63,637 nt of DNA from Spirochaetota bacterium (GCA_029778945.1 JAKPBN010000220.1:1-63637), one strand, 5' to 3'. Positions 9,172-17,365 are shown, numbered from the stretch's first letter. Numbers and translations: made by a program. The notes: generated from the letters alone by a model not told the origin.

Positions 9172-9940
9172 GGGAGCCTCCGGGGCGGCGAGGGTCGGGG
9201 CGAGGCGTCTAAGCCGCCCTTGGGCCATAGCGATAGGCGGCCTCCTTGTCCTCGGCCTGGCCGCAGGCGCGGTCTTCCTCCTCTCCGAGGGCCTTATCTG
9301 GCATATCTGGCCCAACAAGAGGATCTACGGCGTAGCGGGCCTGGACATCTCCAACCACCAGGGCGAGATCCGCTGGGAAGAGCTTGACGGGAAGTATAGG
9401 TTCGCCTTTATCAAGGCCTCGGAAGGCGATGACTTTGTGGACAAGAGCTTCCAGCGGAATGTCGCCGGCGCCCGGTCCCGGGGCATCCTCGTCGGGGCCT
9501 ACCACTTCTACCATTTTTCCTATGATGGCCGGCCCCAGGCCAGGAACTTTATCCAGGTGGCCCAGAGGGGCATAGACCTGCCCCCGGTGGTCGACCTGGA
9601 GTACCCCGGCCGGCCCGAGGCCGCAGAGGTGGCCGAGATCAGGGTCCAGCTGGGCCTTATGCTCCAGGACCTCGAGGCCTACTACAAGGTCAAGCCGATC
9701 ATCTACACGACCCGGGCTTCCTACCGGGATATAGTCCAGGGACATTTCTCCAATCCCCTCTGGATCCGCTCGGTGGCCCTGCCCTACAACGGGAAGATCC
9801 CCGAGGTCCTCTTCTGGCAATACCACGACCGGGCCCATGTCGAGGGCATCACGGGCCGGGTCGACCTGGATGTCTTCCGGGGCAGCGAAGAGGAGCTGAA
9901 GCGCTTAGTCATTAAGTGGACGGCCGCCGAGGGGGGCTGA
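9161..9940 (+). CDS. GH25-family lysozyme, membrane anchored
   Basis: 259 residues. Residues 21-43 form one transmembrane helix, so this is a type II membrane protein with a periplasmic catalytic domain. The GH25 barrel is complete: GLDISNHQG (D62), the FIKASEG segment, GAYHFYHF and the catalytic VVDLEY (D145, E147), then IYTT. It should cut the N-acetylmuramic acid to N-acetylglucosamine bond of peptidoglycan. The only sensible start is TTG at 9161, inside the end of the HEAT gene and without a Shine-Dalgarno sequence, so translational coupling is likely. No ATG or GTG is available in frame before the helix. Confidence 0.85.
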   Translation: MSNKGASGAARVGARRLSRPWAIAIGGLLVLGLAAGAVFLLSEGLIWHIWPNKRIYGVAGLDISNHQGEIRWEELDGKYRFAFIKASEGDDFVDKSFQRNVAGARSRGILVGAYHFYHFSYDGRPQARNFIQVAQRGIDLPPVVDLEYPGRPEAAEVAEIRVQLGLMLQDLEAYYKVKPIIYTTRASYRDIVQGHFSNPLWIRSVALPYNGKIPEVLFWQYHDRAHVEGITGRVDLDVFRGSEEELKRLVIKWTAAEGG

Positions 9941-9967
9941 GAATCCTGGGAATCGTCAATCCTTCTC

Positions 9968-11047
9968 CTAGTCCTGGTCGATAGCCCCCAGCTCCCTGCG
10001 CATCTCCGCCTTGGGGTCCTTGGCCTTGGCGAGGGCCCTGGCCTTGGCTATAAAAACCGCGAGGTCGTCCTTGCAGACGAGGCGGCAATAGTCGGCATAG
10101 AGCTCGCTTTCCCCCTCATAGAGTCGGTAGAGGTCGAGCCAGGCGTTGTTGATCCTGGCCATGTCGAAATTCCGCCAGCCCGCCGCGTCCGGGCCGGAGC
10201 CAAAGAGCTGGCTCCCCCTCTCCCGGTAGACCCTGGCCCGGTCCGCGATGATCCGGGCCTTGGCCTGGCGCTTTTCCTCCGGGCTGGCGGGGCTCGCATA
10301 AACAGCCTCAAGCTCCCGGGCGGTGTCCCGCAGAAAGGCCGCGAAGGCCTCCGACCTCTGGCGGCTCCGGCGGGCTTCCGCCAGGGAGGGCGAGGCCTGG
10401 CCCTCCAGGTTTAGGAGAAAGGCCTCGGCTCCCCGGCGGCCCACAAAGGTGGCTAACTCCTCGTTCCAGTCCCCGGGGGCCTTGGTGAAGGCGGTGGCGT
10501 GGGTCATCTCATGGAGAAGAAGATCCGCGAGCTCGGCCTTGGAATAGGTCTCCATAAAGCTGAAGAGGGGGTCCCGGAACCAGCCCAGGGTCGAGAAGGC
10601 ATCCACGTCCCGCACGAGGACGTCGAGGCCCTGGGCCCGAAGCCTATCGGCTTCCTTGCGGGCGTCCTCGGCCTTGAAGAAGCCCTTGTAGGGCAGCTTG
10701 CCCACCACGGGATAGGTCCAGAGGTGGCGGGCAAAAGAAAGCTCGTCGCAGGCCTGGACGACGGTGGCTAGGCTCCCGGTGCCTAGCTCGACGAGGCTCG
10801 TGAAGTTCTTGGTGTCCGCAAGGCCAAGGTCCTCTATGCCGAAGGCCCGGATCTGGGCCACCTGGTCGAGGAAGCGCAGCTCGGCCTCGGGGGTCGTGGG
10901 CTTTTTTCTCAGGCTGGCTATGGGCTTGGCCTTGGCCAGGATGGAGAGATAGGCCGTCCCCTGGTCCAGGACATAGCAGGAGGACAGGAGGAGGCCGGCC
11001 AGGGCTAAGGCGGCGAGGGACAGGGCTCGCGGACGGGAGGGGCGCAT
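9968..11047 (-). CDS. Putative aminopeptidase lipoprotein (HEXXH, PF10023-like)
   Basis: 359 residues. The N-terminus carries a lipobox (LLSSC, C24), so the protein should be lipid-anchored. HEMTH at 179-183 with E197 (NEELATF) downstream matches the zinc site of the predicted aminopeptidase family PF10023/COG4324, whose length it shares. Activity is inferred from the family; few members have been studied. The start at 11047 lacks a Shine-Dalgarno sequence, but TAGACT stands six bases upstream, the pattern of the predicted leaderless genes here. It diverges from the phosphatase gene at 11097. Confidence 0.8.
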   Translation of the reverse strand: MRPSRPRALSLAALALAGLLLSSCYVLDQGTAYLSILAKAKPIASLRKKPTTPEAELRFLDQVAQIRAFGIEDLGLADTKNFTSLVELGTGSLATVVQACDELSFARHLWTYPVVGKLPYKGFFKAEDARKEADRLRAQGLDVLVRDVDAFSTLGWFRDPLFSFMETYSKAELADLLLHEMTHATAFTKAPGDWNEELATFVGRRGAEAFLLNLEGQASPSLAEARRSRQRSEAFAAFLRDTARELEAVYASPASPEEKRQAKARIIADRARVYRERGSQLFGSGPDAAGWRNFDMARINNAWLDLYRLYEGESELYADYCRLVCKDDLAVFIAKARALAKAKDPKAEMRRELGAIDQD

Positions 11048-11096
11048 GACCCCAGTCTAGCCCTCGGGCCCTTCCTGCGCCTATACTGCCCGGGCT

Positions 11097-11798
11097 ATGA
11101 GCCCAGCCACACCCACCATGGTCGATTCAGCCTTTTTTGCCGGACTGGCCGCCCCCGTCACCTTTACCATCATCCGCCACGGCCAGAGCGAGGCCAACGC
11201 CAAGCGGATCATCCAGGGCCTCCAGGACTTTAGCCTGGACGACACCGGCCGGACCCAGGCCGCCGAGCTTGGGACCTATCTCAAGGCCAAGGGCCTGGAT
11301 GTCATCGTGGCCTCCCCTTTAAGGCGGGCTGCCGAGACCGCCTCGATCCTGGCCACGAGCCTGGGCCTCCCCGGCCCGAGCCTGCGGGAAGAGTTCCGGG
11401 AGCTCGACACGGGCTCCTTTTCCGGCATGAGCCTCGAGGAGGCCCAAGCCCGCTATCCTGAGGTCTACGCCGACTTTGCCCATCGCTCCTGGTCGGCCGT
11501 CCCCGACGCCGAGGCCGCAGACAGCCTCTACGACCGGGCTATCCTGGCCTGGGAAGTGCTGCGGGCCGAGGCCTTTTCCGGCAAGCGCCGGATAGCCTGC
11601 GTGAGCCACGGGGGTTTTATCCAGTGGCTGGTGCGGGTCACCTTTGGGACGAGGACCTGGATGCCCATCCTGCCGACGGGCAACTGCGGGGTCTTTGACC
11701 TGACCGTGGAGCCCGCTCAGGGGGGCAACTTCCTCCGCTGGGATAGGCTTAATTTCCAGGTCCCCGGCTCGGCCAAGCCCATCGGCCCGGTGTTCTAG
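11097..11798 (+). CDS. Histidine phosphatase family protein (PhoE/GpmB-like)
   Basis: 233 residues with the catalytic RHG at 27-29 (IIRHGQSEANA), SPLRRAAETA for the second arginine and VSHGGFIQWL for the second histidine, so the whole phosphohistidine site is present. Substrate is unknown: phosphoglycerate mutase, alpha-ribazole phosphatase and broad phosphatases share these motifs. TATACT lies nine bases before the ATG at 11097, suggesting a nearly leaderless transcript; an in-frame ATG at 11118 is the alternative start. Its stop overlaps that of the convergent RluA-type gene by three bases. Confidence 0.82.
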   Translation: MSPATPTMVDSAFFAGLAAPVTFTIIRHGQSEANAKRIIQGLQDFSLDDTGRTQAAELGTYLKAKGLDVIVASPLRRAAETASILATSLGLPGPSLREEFRELDTGSFSGMSLEEAQARYPEVYADFAHRSWSAVPDAEAADSLYDRAILAWEVLRAEAFSGKRRIACVSHGGFIQWLVRVTFGTRTWMPILPTGNCGVFDLTVEPAQGGNFLRWDRLNFQVPGSAKPIGPVF

Positions 11799-12496
11799 CC
11801 GAGGGCGTCGCCCTGAAGGGCGGCCCAGAGGGGCTCGGACTCCGGGAAGGGGGCAAGGACCTCGAGGGTCTCCCGGGTCCTGGGCTGGGTGAGGACGAGG
11901 CGGCGGGCGTGGAGCATGATCAGGCCGTTCTTGTTGGTCCGCCGGGCCCCATACTTGATGTCCCCCCGGATGGGCAGGCCTTCGCAGGCCAGCTGGGCCC
12001 GGATCTGGTGGTGCTTGCCCGTGATGAGGCGGATCTCGAGGAACCAGAAGCGCTCGGATGCCCCCGCCAGGCGGTATTCGAGGATGCCCCGCTCGCCTTT
12101 CGTCTCCTCCCCGGCCTTGAGCTTGAAGGCCCTGACCACATTGGTCCGCTTGTCCCACACGAGGCGGTGCTCGAGGCGTCCCTCCCTGGCCCCAGGCTCG
12201 TGCTCGACGCAGGCGATATAGGTCTTCTCGATGGCCTTGCCGCGGAAGTCGGCCTCCAGGGTCTCCAGGGCCCGGCGGGTCTTGGCGAAAAGGAGGGCCC
12301 CGCTGCAGCGCCGGTCGATCCGGTGGGCCGCCTCGAGCTCGAGGTCGCCCTTGGGCCCGGAGCGGCCGGCAAGCTCGGCCCTGAGCAGGTCCTGGAGGCT
12401 GGGATCGCCGGTCTTGTCCGGCTGGACCGGCAGGGGTCCGAGCTTGTTGGCGACGAGGATGTCCTCATCCTCATGGAGAATCCTGTACTGGTCCAT
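11795..12496 (-). CDS. RluA family pseudouridine synthase
   Basis: 233 residues with the catalytic motif HRIDRRCSG (D61) and the later RLITGKHHQIRAQL segment, both diagnostic of RluA-type RNA pseudouridine synthases. There is no N-terminal S4 domain, so it resembles the short RluA/TruC type rather than RluD. The target uridine in rRNA or tRNA is unknown. The ATG at 12496 is preferred over one at 12511, since TAGGAT lies five bases before it as a probable -10 element of a leaderless mRNA. AGGA within the same hexamer could also act as a weak Shine-Dalgarno sequence. Confidence 0.85.
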   Translation of the reverse strand: MDQYRILHEDEDILVANKLGPLPVQPDKTGDPSLQDLLRAELAGRSGPKGDLELEAAHRIDRRCSGALLFAKTRRALETLEADFRGKAIEKTYIACVEHEPGAREGRLEHRLVWDKRTNVVRAFKLKAGEETKGERGILEYRLAGASERFWFLEIRLITGKHHQIRAQLACEGLPIRGDIKYGARRTNKNGLIMLHARRLVLTQPRTRETLEVLAPFPESEPLWAALQGDALG

Positions 12497-12572
12497 AGCC
12501 CATCCTAGCATGGCTGGCCCGGATAAATCCTCTCCTTAGCCCTTGATCCCGAGGCGGCAGGCATTATCCTTA

Positions 12573-12615
12573 AAGCAAGACCCGGCAGGCGGCCTGCCGA
12601 CCGCGGGCCTTGCTT
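12573..12615. repeat. Strong imperfect palindrome between divergent genes
   Basis: AAGCAAG at 12573-12579 pairs with CTTGCTT at 12609-12615. CCCG/CGGG extends the stem after one mismatch, and a nested CGGCAGG/CCTGCCG hairpin lies at 12583-12599. Both neighbours point away from it, so it is not a terminator for either. Confidence 0.55.
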
Positions 12616-12665
12616 CCCCTCCGTCCAGGGCCGCCCCCGGGTGTCAAAGGAAAGCCTTCCAGGTC

Positions 12666-12694
12666 TTGAGTCTCTCCCCCCCAAACATTATCCT
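12666..12694 (+). promoter_or_regulatory. Promoter of the SprA-like gene, near-leaderless
   Basis: TTGAGT at 12666-12671, 17-base spacer, TATCCT at 12689-12694. The ATG at 12703 is eight bases further with no Shine-Dalgarno sequence. Confidence 0.55.
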
Positions 12695-12702
12695 TGGGTT
12701 CT

Positions 12703-13365
12703 ATGGCCATCTCCCGGGTGTCCGCGATAGGGCAGGGTCCCCAGCTCCTTCCTCCCCGCATCAGCCCCCTTGGAGCCCTAGGCAAGGACTCGGCCCCGGT
12801 CAGGGTTGAGGCCATACCCGCCCTCCGGGGCCGGGCCGAGGGTGACGCGGCCGGATCCGGAAGCAAGCCGAGGGCGGGCGCCGGCCCGATCCCGGCCCCC
12901 GACCCCCGGGGCCCCGCTTCCCTGTTCGCAATCCCCCTGGCCAAGGCGGAAAAAACCCTGGAAGTGGCCCGGATCCTGACCCAGCTCAAGGCCCGGGACA
13001 GCCATGTCCGGGACCACGAGGCGGCCCATATAGCCGCCGGCTCGGGCTATGTACGGGGCGGGGCCAGCTATTCCTACCAGAAGGGCCCCGACGGCCGGTC
13101 CTATGCCGTGGGCGGGGAGGTGGGCATCGATACTTCTCCGTTGCCCGGCAAGCCCGAGGAGACCGCCGCCAAGATGGTCACTGTCCGGGCCGCGGCGATG
13201 GCTCCCTCCGACCCCTCCGCGGCCGACCTGGCGGTCGCGGCCGCCGCCTCCCTTGCCGAGGCCCAGGCCCGGGCGGAGATGAATTCCTCCCGGGCGGAGT
13301 CCCTCGCCCAGGGCTATGCCAGCTCCCTCTCGGACCTTGGCCAAAACCTGGACCTCTCCGCATAG
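12703..13365 (+). CDS. Putative metalloprotease of the SprA-related / CJM1_0395 family
   Basis: 220 residues. A Pro/Gly/Ala-rich N-terminal third without fold precedes the conserved domain, which has ARDSHVRDHEAAH with H105, E106 and H109 as a possible HEXXH zinc site. It is followed by GGASYSYQKGPDGRSYAVGGEVGID and an Ala-rich helical tail. This matches the SprA-related family (PF12118), whose proteolytic activity is predicted only. The ATG at 12703 is chosen over a TTG at 12694 because the TTG lies in the predicted -10 element. No signal peptide is evident. Confidence 0.7.
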   Translation: MAISRVSAIGQGPQLLPPRISPLGALGKDSAPVRVEAIPALRGRAEGDAAGSGSKPRAGAGPIPAPDPRGPASLFAIPLAKAEKTLEVARILTQLKARDSHVRDHEAAHIAAGSGYVRGGASYSYQKGPDGRSYAVGGEVGIDTSPLPGKPEETAAKMVTVRAAAMAPSDPSAADLAVAAAASLAEAQARAEMNSSRAESLAQGYASSLSDLGQNLDLSA

Positions 13366-13474
13366 GCCGGCGATCCACCTAGCCAAAAAAGCTCCCGCCG
13401 TCGTATCCTGTCCTAGACCAGAGCGGCCGGAAACCCTTTAGCCTCGCCGCCATCCTATCCCCTGGAGGATCCCC

Positions 13475-14182
13475 ATGAGCATCCATATTTCCGCGGAGAA
13501 GGGCCAGATCGCCCCGTCCATCCTCCTCCCCGGCGACCCCCTGCGGGCCCAGTTCATCGCCGAGAATTTCCTCGAGAACCCCGTGCAGTTCAACAAGGTC
13601 CGGAACATGTTTGGCTACACCGGCACCTACAAGGGCGAGCGGGTCTCCGTGATGGGCACCGGCATGGGCCAGGCCTCCCTGTCCATCTACGTCAATGAGC
13701 TGATCCGCGACTACGGCTGCACCAAGCTCTGCCGGGTGGGGACCTGCGGGGGTCTGACAAAGGACGTCAAGGTAAGGGACCTCATCATCGGGATGTCGGC
13801 CTCCACGGACTCGGCCATCAACCAGATCCGCTTCCAGGGCATGGACTACGCGCCGGCCCCCTCCTTCAATCTCCTTTTGAAGGCGTACAACGCGGCGATG
13901 GCCCGCAAGATGCCCGTCCATGTGGGCAAGATCATCTCCAGCGACTCCTTCTACACCGAGGATCCCGACCAGTGGAAGCTCTGGGCCCGGTTTGGCGTCA
14001 TTGGCGTTGAGATGGAGGCCGCCGAGCTCTACACCCTCGCGGCCAAGTATGGGGTCGAGGCCCTCTGCGTCCTCACCGTCTCCGATCACCTTGTGACCGG
14101 GGAGGCGACCACCAGCGCCGAGCGGGAACTCACCTTCAAGTCCATGCTTGAGGTGGGTCTCGAGGCTGTCCTCTCGAAATAA
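13475..14182 (+). CDS. deoD: Purine-nucleoside phosphorylase DeoD
   Basis: 235 residues, the normal size of the hexameric bacterial enzyme that splits purine (deoxy)nucleosides with phosphate. Visible are LLPGDPLRAQFIAE at the N-terminus (phosphate site), GTGMGQAS, RVGTCGGL, VEMEAAELY (ribose-contacting Glu) and the catalytic Asp in TVSDHLVTGE. The start has CTGGAGGATCCCC before the ATG. It is a single gene followed by a strong hairpin. Together with the phosphorylase at 41-817 it indicates active nucleoside salvage. Confidence 0.93.
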   Translation: MSIHISAEKGQIAPSILLPGDPLRAQFIAENFLENPVQFNKVRNMFGYTGTYKGERVSVMGTGMGQASLSIYVNELIRDYGCTKLCRVGTCGGLTKDVKVRDLIIGMSASTDSAINQIRFQGMDYAPAPSFNLLLKAYNAAMARKMPVHVGKIISSDSFYTEDPDQWKLWARFGVIGVEMEAAELYTLAAKYGVEALCVLTVSDHLVTGEATTSAERELTFKSMLEVGLEAVLSK

Positions 14183-14263
14183 GCTATTTATGACGCCCTA
14201 GAAAATGGAAATCCGAGAGGGCCTGCCTGAACCGTTCTAGGACGGTTTAGGGCGGGGCCTGGC

Positions 14264-14307
14264 AAAAGGAAACGGGGTGCCCGCTGCGCGGCATCCCGTT
14301 TCCTTTT
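14264..14307 (+). terminator. Long hairpin after deoD, probable terminator
   Basis: An 18-bp stem with one mismatch (AAAAGGAAACGGGGTGCC against GGCATCCCGTTTCCTTTT) around an 8-base loop, with the T-tract inside the distal arm. Being A-T symmetric at its ends it could work in both directions. Confidence 0.6.
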
Positions 14308-14309
14308 GT

Positions 14310-14621
14310 CACCCGCCGCGCTGCTCCGTCCACAGAAAACTTGGGCGGGGTCTATCCCCTGGATACCATTTTCAAGCGCGGCCACCCAAATACAGCTTGG
14401 ATCGCGCAGATGGCTGCCTCGAGGCCTTGGCCTGGAGCGCGGACTTGAAGGCGCGATCGAGGCTTGGGGTATCCATATGCCACCCGCCGCGCTGCTCCTT
14501 CCACAAAAAACTTGGGCGTGGTCTATCCCCTGGATAGCATTTTCAAGCGCAGCCACCCAAATACAGCTTGGATCGCGCAGATGGCTGCCCCGAGGCTTTG
14601 GCCTGGAGTGCGGACTTGAAG
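14310..14621. repeat. Two direct copies of a 141-bp sequence
   Basis: Copies at 14310-14450 and 14481-14621, repeat distance 171 bases, differ at about eight positions (about 94 percent identical). Each contains TATCCCCTGGATA, able to form a small hairpin. Reading frames stay open across both copies on both strands, but none has a start signal or recognisable product, so the sequence is treated as noncoding. With the hairpin at 14264 it fills the gene-free interval 14183-14796. Confidence 0.85.
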
Positions 14622-14658
14622 ACACGGTGTAGCTTCTGGCCTAGGGATGGGGATGAAC

Positions 14659-14687
14659 TTGACAGTTGGGTGGGGCGGGGGGATTAT
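14659..14687 (+). promoter_or_regulatory. Possible promoter at the left edge of the AT-rich island
   Basis: TTGACA at 14659-14664 and GATTAT at 14682-14687 with a 17-base spacer, about 110 bases before the first island gene. Confidence 0.35.
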
Positions 14688-14796
14688 AGATGACGGGGAT
14701 CTGGAAATAGGAATAGCAAAATACTATTAGGTAGTCGAGAGCTGGCCGGCGATGCCAATGCCCAAGGAAAGAACGTCAGAAAGCCGTGAGGTAACG

Positions 14797-15219
14797 ATGG
14801 CCCAGTCGATAGTCCATATAGCGCTTGTCGTTAGAGATTATGATGAGGCTATAAAGTTCTATGTGGAAAAGCTGGAATTCTCCTTGCTCGATGACACATA
14901 TCAGCCTGAGCAGGACAAACGATGGGTCGTTGTAGCTCCTCCTGGCTCACTAGGAACAACTATTCTATTATCAAAAGCGTCAAAACCAGAACAAGAGCCA
15001 TTTATTGGAAATCAATCAGGAGGACGAGTATTCCTTTTCTTATACACAGATGACTTTGAGCGAGATTATAGCGCGTATAAGGCGAGAGGAATAGAATTTG
15101 TTCGTGATCCCCATACGGCAGATTATGGAAGGGTCGCCGTATTTAAGGATCTCTACGGGAATCTGTGGGATTTGATCCAGTTCAACGAAGATCACCCAAT
15201 GATGAAAAGGCGGAAATGA
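14797..15219 (+). CDS. VOC family protein (glyoxalase/bleomycin-resistance fold)
   Basis: 140 residues with two beta-alpha-beta-beta-beta modules: VHIALVVRDYDEAIKFYVEKL at the start and RVFLFLYTDDFERDY...GIEF...VAVFKDLYGNLWDLIQF at the end. The metal ligands expected in VOC enzymes (H near the start, E or Q near the end) are plausibly H7 and Q133. Substrate is unknown; relatives include glyoxalases, dioxygenases and antibiotic-binding proteins. The ATG at 14797 is preferred over one at 14752 because homologues begin at the first strand. Its A/T-rich codons differ sharply from the genes to the left. Its end overlaps the YjbR remnant (ATGA). Confidence 0.82.
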   Translation: MAQSIVHIALVVRDYDEAIKFYVEKLEFSLLDDTYQPEQDKRWVVVAPPGSLGTTILLSKASKPEQEPFIGNQSGGRVFLFLYTDDFERDYSAYKARGIEFVRDPHTADYGRVAVFKDLYGNLWDLIQFNEDHPMMKRRK

Positions 15220-15442
15220 GAATAGCGCTGCAAGAGCTGGTCGATTACTGCTCAGCCAAGGATGATGTGATCCGGATATTGGAGCATGTTATCGGGAACA
15301 GCATAAAGATATAGTACTGCCTGGATATCATGTTCCCTTGGGGCAGAGGAAATATAAGAACACGATATTGCTGGATAAAATGATAGAGCCAAAAGCCGTT
15401 TTTGAGATGATAGATCATTCATACGACACCTTGAGACCGTAA
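15216..15442 (+). pseudogene. Remnant of a MmcQ/YjbR family gene (internal deletion)
   Basis: The start reads MRIALQELVDYCSAKDDV and stops at 15312. From about 15296 another frame reads EQHKDIVLPGYHVPLGQRKY, then a C-terminal EMIDHSYDTLRP and a stop at 15440. Those pieces match the first and last parts of YjbR-fold DNA-binding-type proteins (N-terminal ELxxYCLSK, GYH.....W, MIDHSYDLV). The central half (about 60 residues) is missing and the frame has changed. Family recognition is from memory. The first frame might still be translated as a 32-residue peptide. Confidence 0.65.
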
Positions 15443-15543
15443 AGGAAATTCCATCGAGCGATCGCTTCCACCATGGCAGCCTGGCAGGCTCGGATCGCAG
15501 GTTGTGCCTTTGTTGGCTTGATAGTTAGCGATAGGCGGTGTAG

Positions 15544-16392
15544 ATGAAGAATGCAAATATAGCAAGAAAAATCGCCGCAGCCTCTACTTACTCGTCATGG
15601 AAAAGAATACCCCATGTGTCCTTTATCTGCGATATCGACGTCTCCGGTCTATATGAAAAATACCAGGCAAATAAGGCGAACCTAGGAAAGGCCGGCAAGG
15701 ACATATCATTCAACACCATTATTGTAAAAATAGTCGCAGAGTCCATCAAGCCATATAAGGTATTATATAGTTCCTTTTCCTATAATAGGCTAATCTACAA
15801 GATAAAATACGAGTATAGCGAAACGGTCGATGTCAATATTCCATGGGCCTTGCCTGGCGGGGAGATGATTCCTTTTCTATTTAAAGACGTTGCCGATAAG
15901 CCCCTATCTCAATTCGCCGTTGAAATCGAAAACACCAAGAGAAGTATCGACGATATCGATATAGAAAGCGAAATGCTTGCTGCCGCTATCAAGGATACAA
16001 AAAGAAAATTGCGGAAATTCGATATTACGGCGCTGACAAGGATAATCCCATTAAAGATCGCTAAGGCAAGATCCATAATTGCGGATAAAGGCAGCCAAAA
16101 GCCGCCGGAGATCAATTCCAACGGAATAATAATATCGAATATTGGCTCCTTGCTCGGTGATATAAAGGGCCGATTTGCGCTTCTTGAGGTTATCGAGCCT
16201 AAAATAATCGCAATAGGCATAAGCTCTATTGAAGATAAAATCGTAGTAGCTGAAGATCCCGAGAAATATTCGATCAGAAAAATGCTTCCCCTTACAATTG
16301 CCTTCGACCATCGGGCGATCGATTTTGGCAATATTGTCCCCTTTATCAAATCGCTGCAAGAAAAAGCAATAAGCTATGAGATAATAGTATAG
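15544..16392 (+). CDS. Stand-alone E2-type (2-oxoacid dehydrogenase) acyltransferase domain
   Basis: 282 residues that align with only the catalytic core of dihydrolipoamide acyltransferases. Near the C-terminus FDHRAIDFGNIVPF contains the active-site His and Asp (H256, D260) of the DHRxxDG motif, here with F in place of the usual G. The early segment IPHVSFICDIDVSGL matches the family's opening strand. There is no lipoyl domain and no E1-binding domain, and no E1 or E3 gene is nearby, so a role in a classical dehydrogenase complex is unlikely. It may transfer an acyl group from CoA to a small molecule, like chloramphenicol acetyltransferase, which shares the fold. AT-rich coding. Confidence 0.72.
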   Translation: MKNANIARKIAAASTYSSWKRIPHVSFICDIDVSGLYEKYQANKANLGKAGKDISFNTIIVKIVAESIKPYKVLYSSFSYNRLIYKIKYEYSETVDVNIPWALPGGEMIPFLFKDVADKPLSQFAVEIENTKRSIDDIDIESEMLAAAIKDTKRKLRKFDITALTRIIPLKIAKARSIIADKGSQKPPEINSNGIIISNIGSLLGDIKGRFALLEVIEPKIIAIGISSIEDKIVVAEDPEKYSIRKMLPLTIAFDHRAIDFGNIVPFIKSLQEKAISYEIIV

Positions 16393-16487
16393 CAAGCGCT
16401 TTAGGCTATCGGTTGCGCTTACCCGCAGCACGCTAGCATTGCTATGGCGGACGCTTCGAGTTCGAGGCAAAGCAGGAGCAAGCCGAA

Positions 16488-17177
16488 ATGAATAGTATTG
16501 ACTCCAAGTCGTATCAACTACTCATGCGGGCCCTGGGCAAGTTTCTCGTCGTCTTCATTATTCTGGGTGCGTTGCTTTTTGGCAGTGCCGGCACTTTTTC
16601 CTATGTCAATGGATGGGTCTATCTGGGCACGATTGTGGCCACTCTTGGATTGGGGCTGTCGACCTTGTACAGAAAGGACAAATCGCTGCTTGAGAAAAGG
16701 ATCAAAACGAAAGAGACGGACCCAAAGCAAAAGCGATTTGTTAGAATATCTATAGTCCTGATTGCGTGCATTTATGGGCTGCCGGGCCTGGATTTCCGGT
16801 TCCATTGGTCTTCCGTTCCCCTTGTCGTGATGATAGCGGGCGAAGTGATCCTTCTGCTTGGATACGGGATCAACCTAAAAGTGATGATGACTAACAGTTA
16901 TGCCTCAAGAGTTGTCGAAATCCAAAAAGAGCAGAAAGTAATCGATACCGGCCTTTACGCTGTAATCCGTCACCCGATGTATATGGCGATTATGCTGGTG
17001 TATATTGGCACATGCCTTGCCTTGGCTTCCTTTATAGCCCTGATCCCTTGTGGAATGATGATACTGGTATTGGGCAAAAGGGCTATCAATGAAGAAAAGA
17101 CTTTGATGGATGGACTGCCAGGATATGGGGAGTACATGAAAAAGGTGAAGCATAGAATAGTCCCATTTGTATGGTGA
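16488..17177 (+). CDS. Isoprenylcysteine carboxyl methyltransferase-like membrane protein
   Basis: 229 residues with about five hydrophobic helices (residues 17-38, 42-62, 82-98, 105-125, 165-195). The C-terminal part has the GLYAVIRHPMYMA motif followed by NEEKTLMDGLPGYGEYMKKVKHRIVPFVW, the S-adenosylmethionine-binding signature of the ICMT/PEMT superfamily. Bacterial members methylate varied lipids or small molecules; the substrate here is unknown. The start is the ATG at 16488 after CAAGCCGAA. AT-rich compared with the genes outside 14.7-18.0 kb. Confidence 0.8.
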   Translation: MNSIDSKSYQLLMRALGKFLVVFIILGALLFGSAGTFSYVNGWVYLGTIVATLGLGLSTLYRKDKSLLEKRIKTKETDPKQKRFVRISIVLIACIYGLPGLDFRFHWSSVPLVVMIAGEVILLLGYGINLKVMMTNSYASRVVEIQKEQKVIDTGLYAVIRHPMYMAIMLVYIGTCLALASFIALIPCGMMILVLGKRAINEEKTLMDGLPGYGEYMKKVKHRIVPFVW

Positions 17178-17365
17178 CTAATCGCGAAAGAGGCCTAGCG
17201 ACCACTGCAACTCGATTCCGAGCCACATCGGTCTCGAAGGCTAGGCGATAAGGAGATTTGCAATCGGTTTTATCACGAGTCTTGCTATGGGAGAAAAATG
17301 ATTGCCTCGGACGAAATACGAATTGACTTGCCGGAAGGGATACATACAAAAGACAATAGGCTTCA

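Noticed and set aside
14188-14632. Open frames of 86-145 codons on both strands across the 141-bp repeats
   Set aside because: Frames are open in several phases at once, lack ribosome-binding sites and give no recognisable protein; they reflect composition.
17193-17246. attC-like inverted repeat GCCTAGC...GCTAGGC after the methyltransferase gene
   Set aside because: The core lacks the AAC/GTT bases needed for integrase cleavage and nothing similar follows the other genes.
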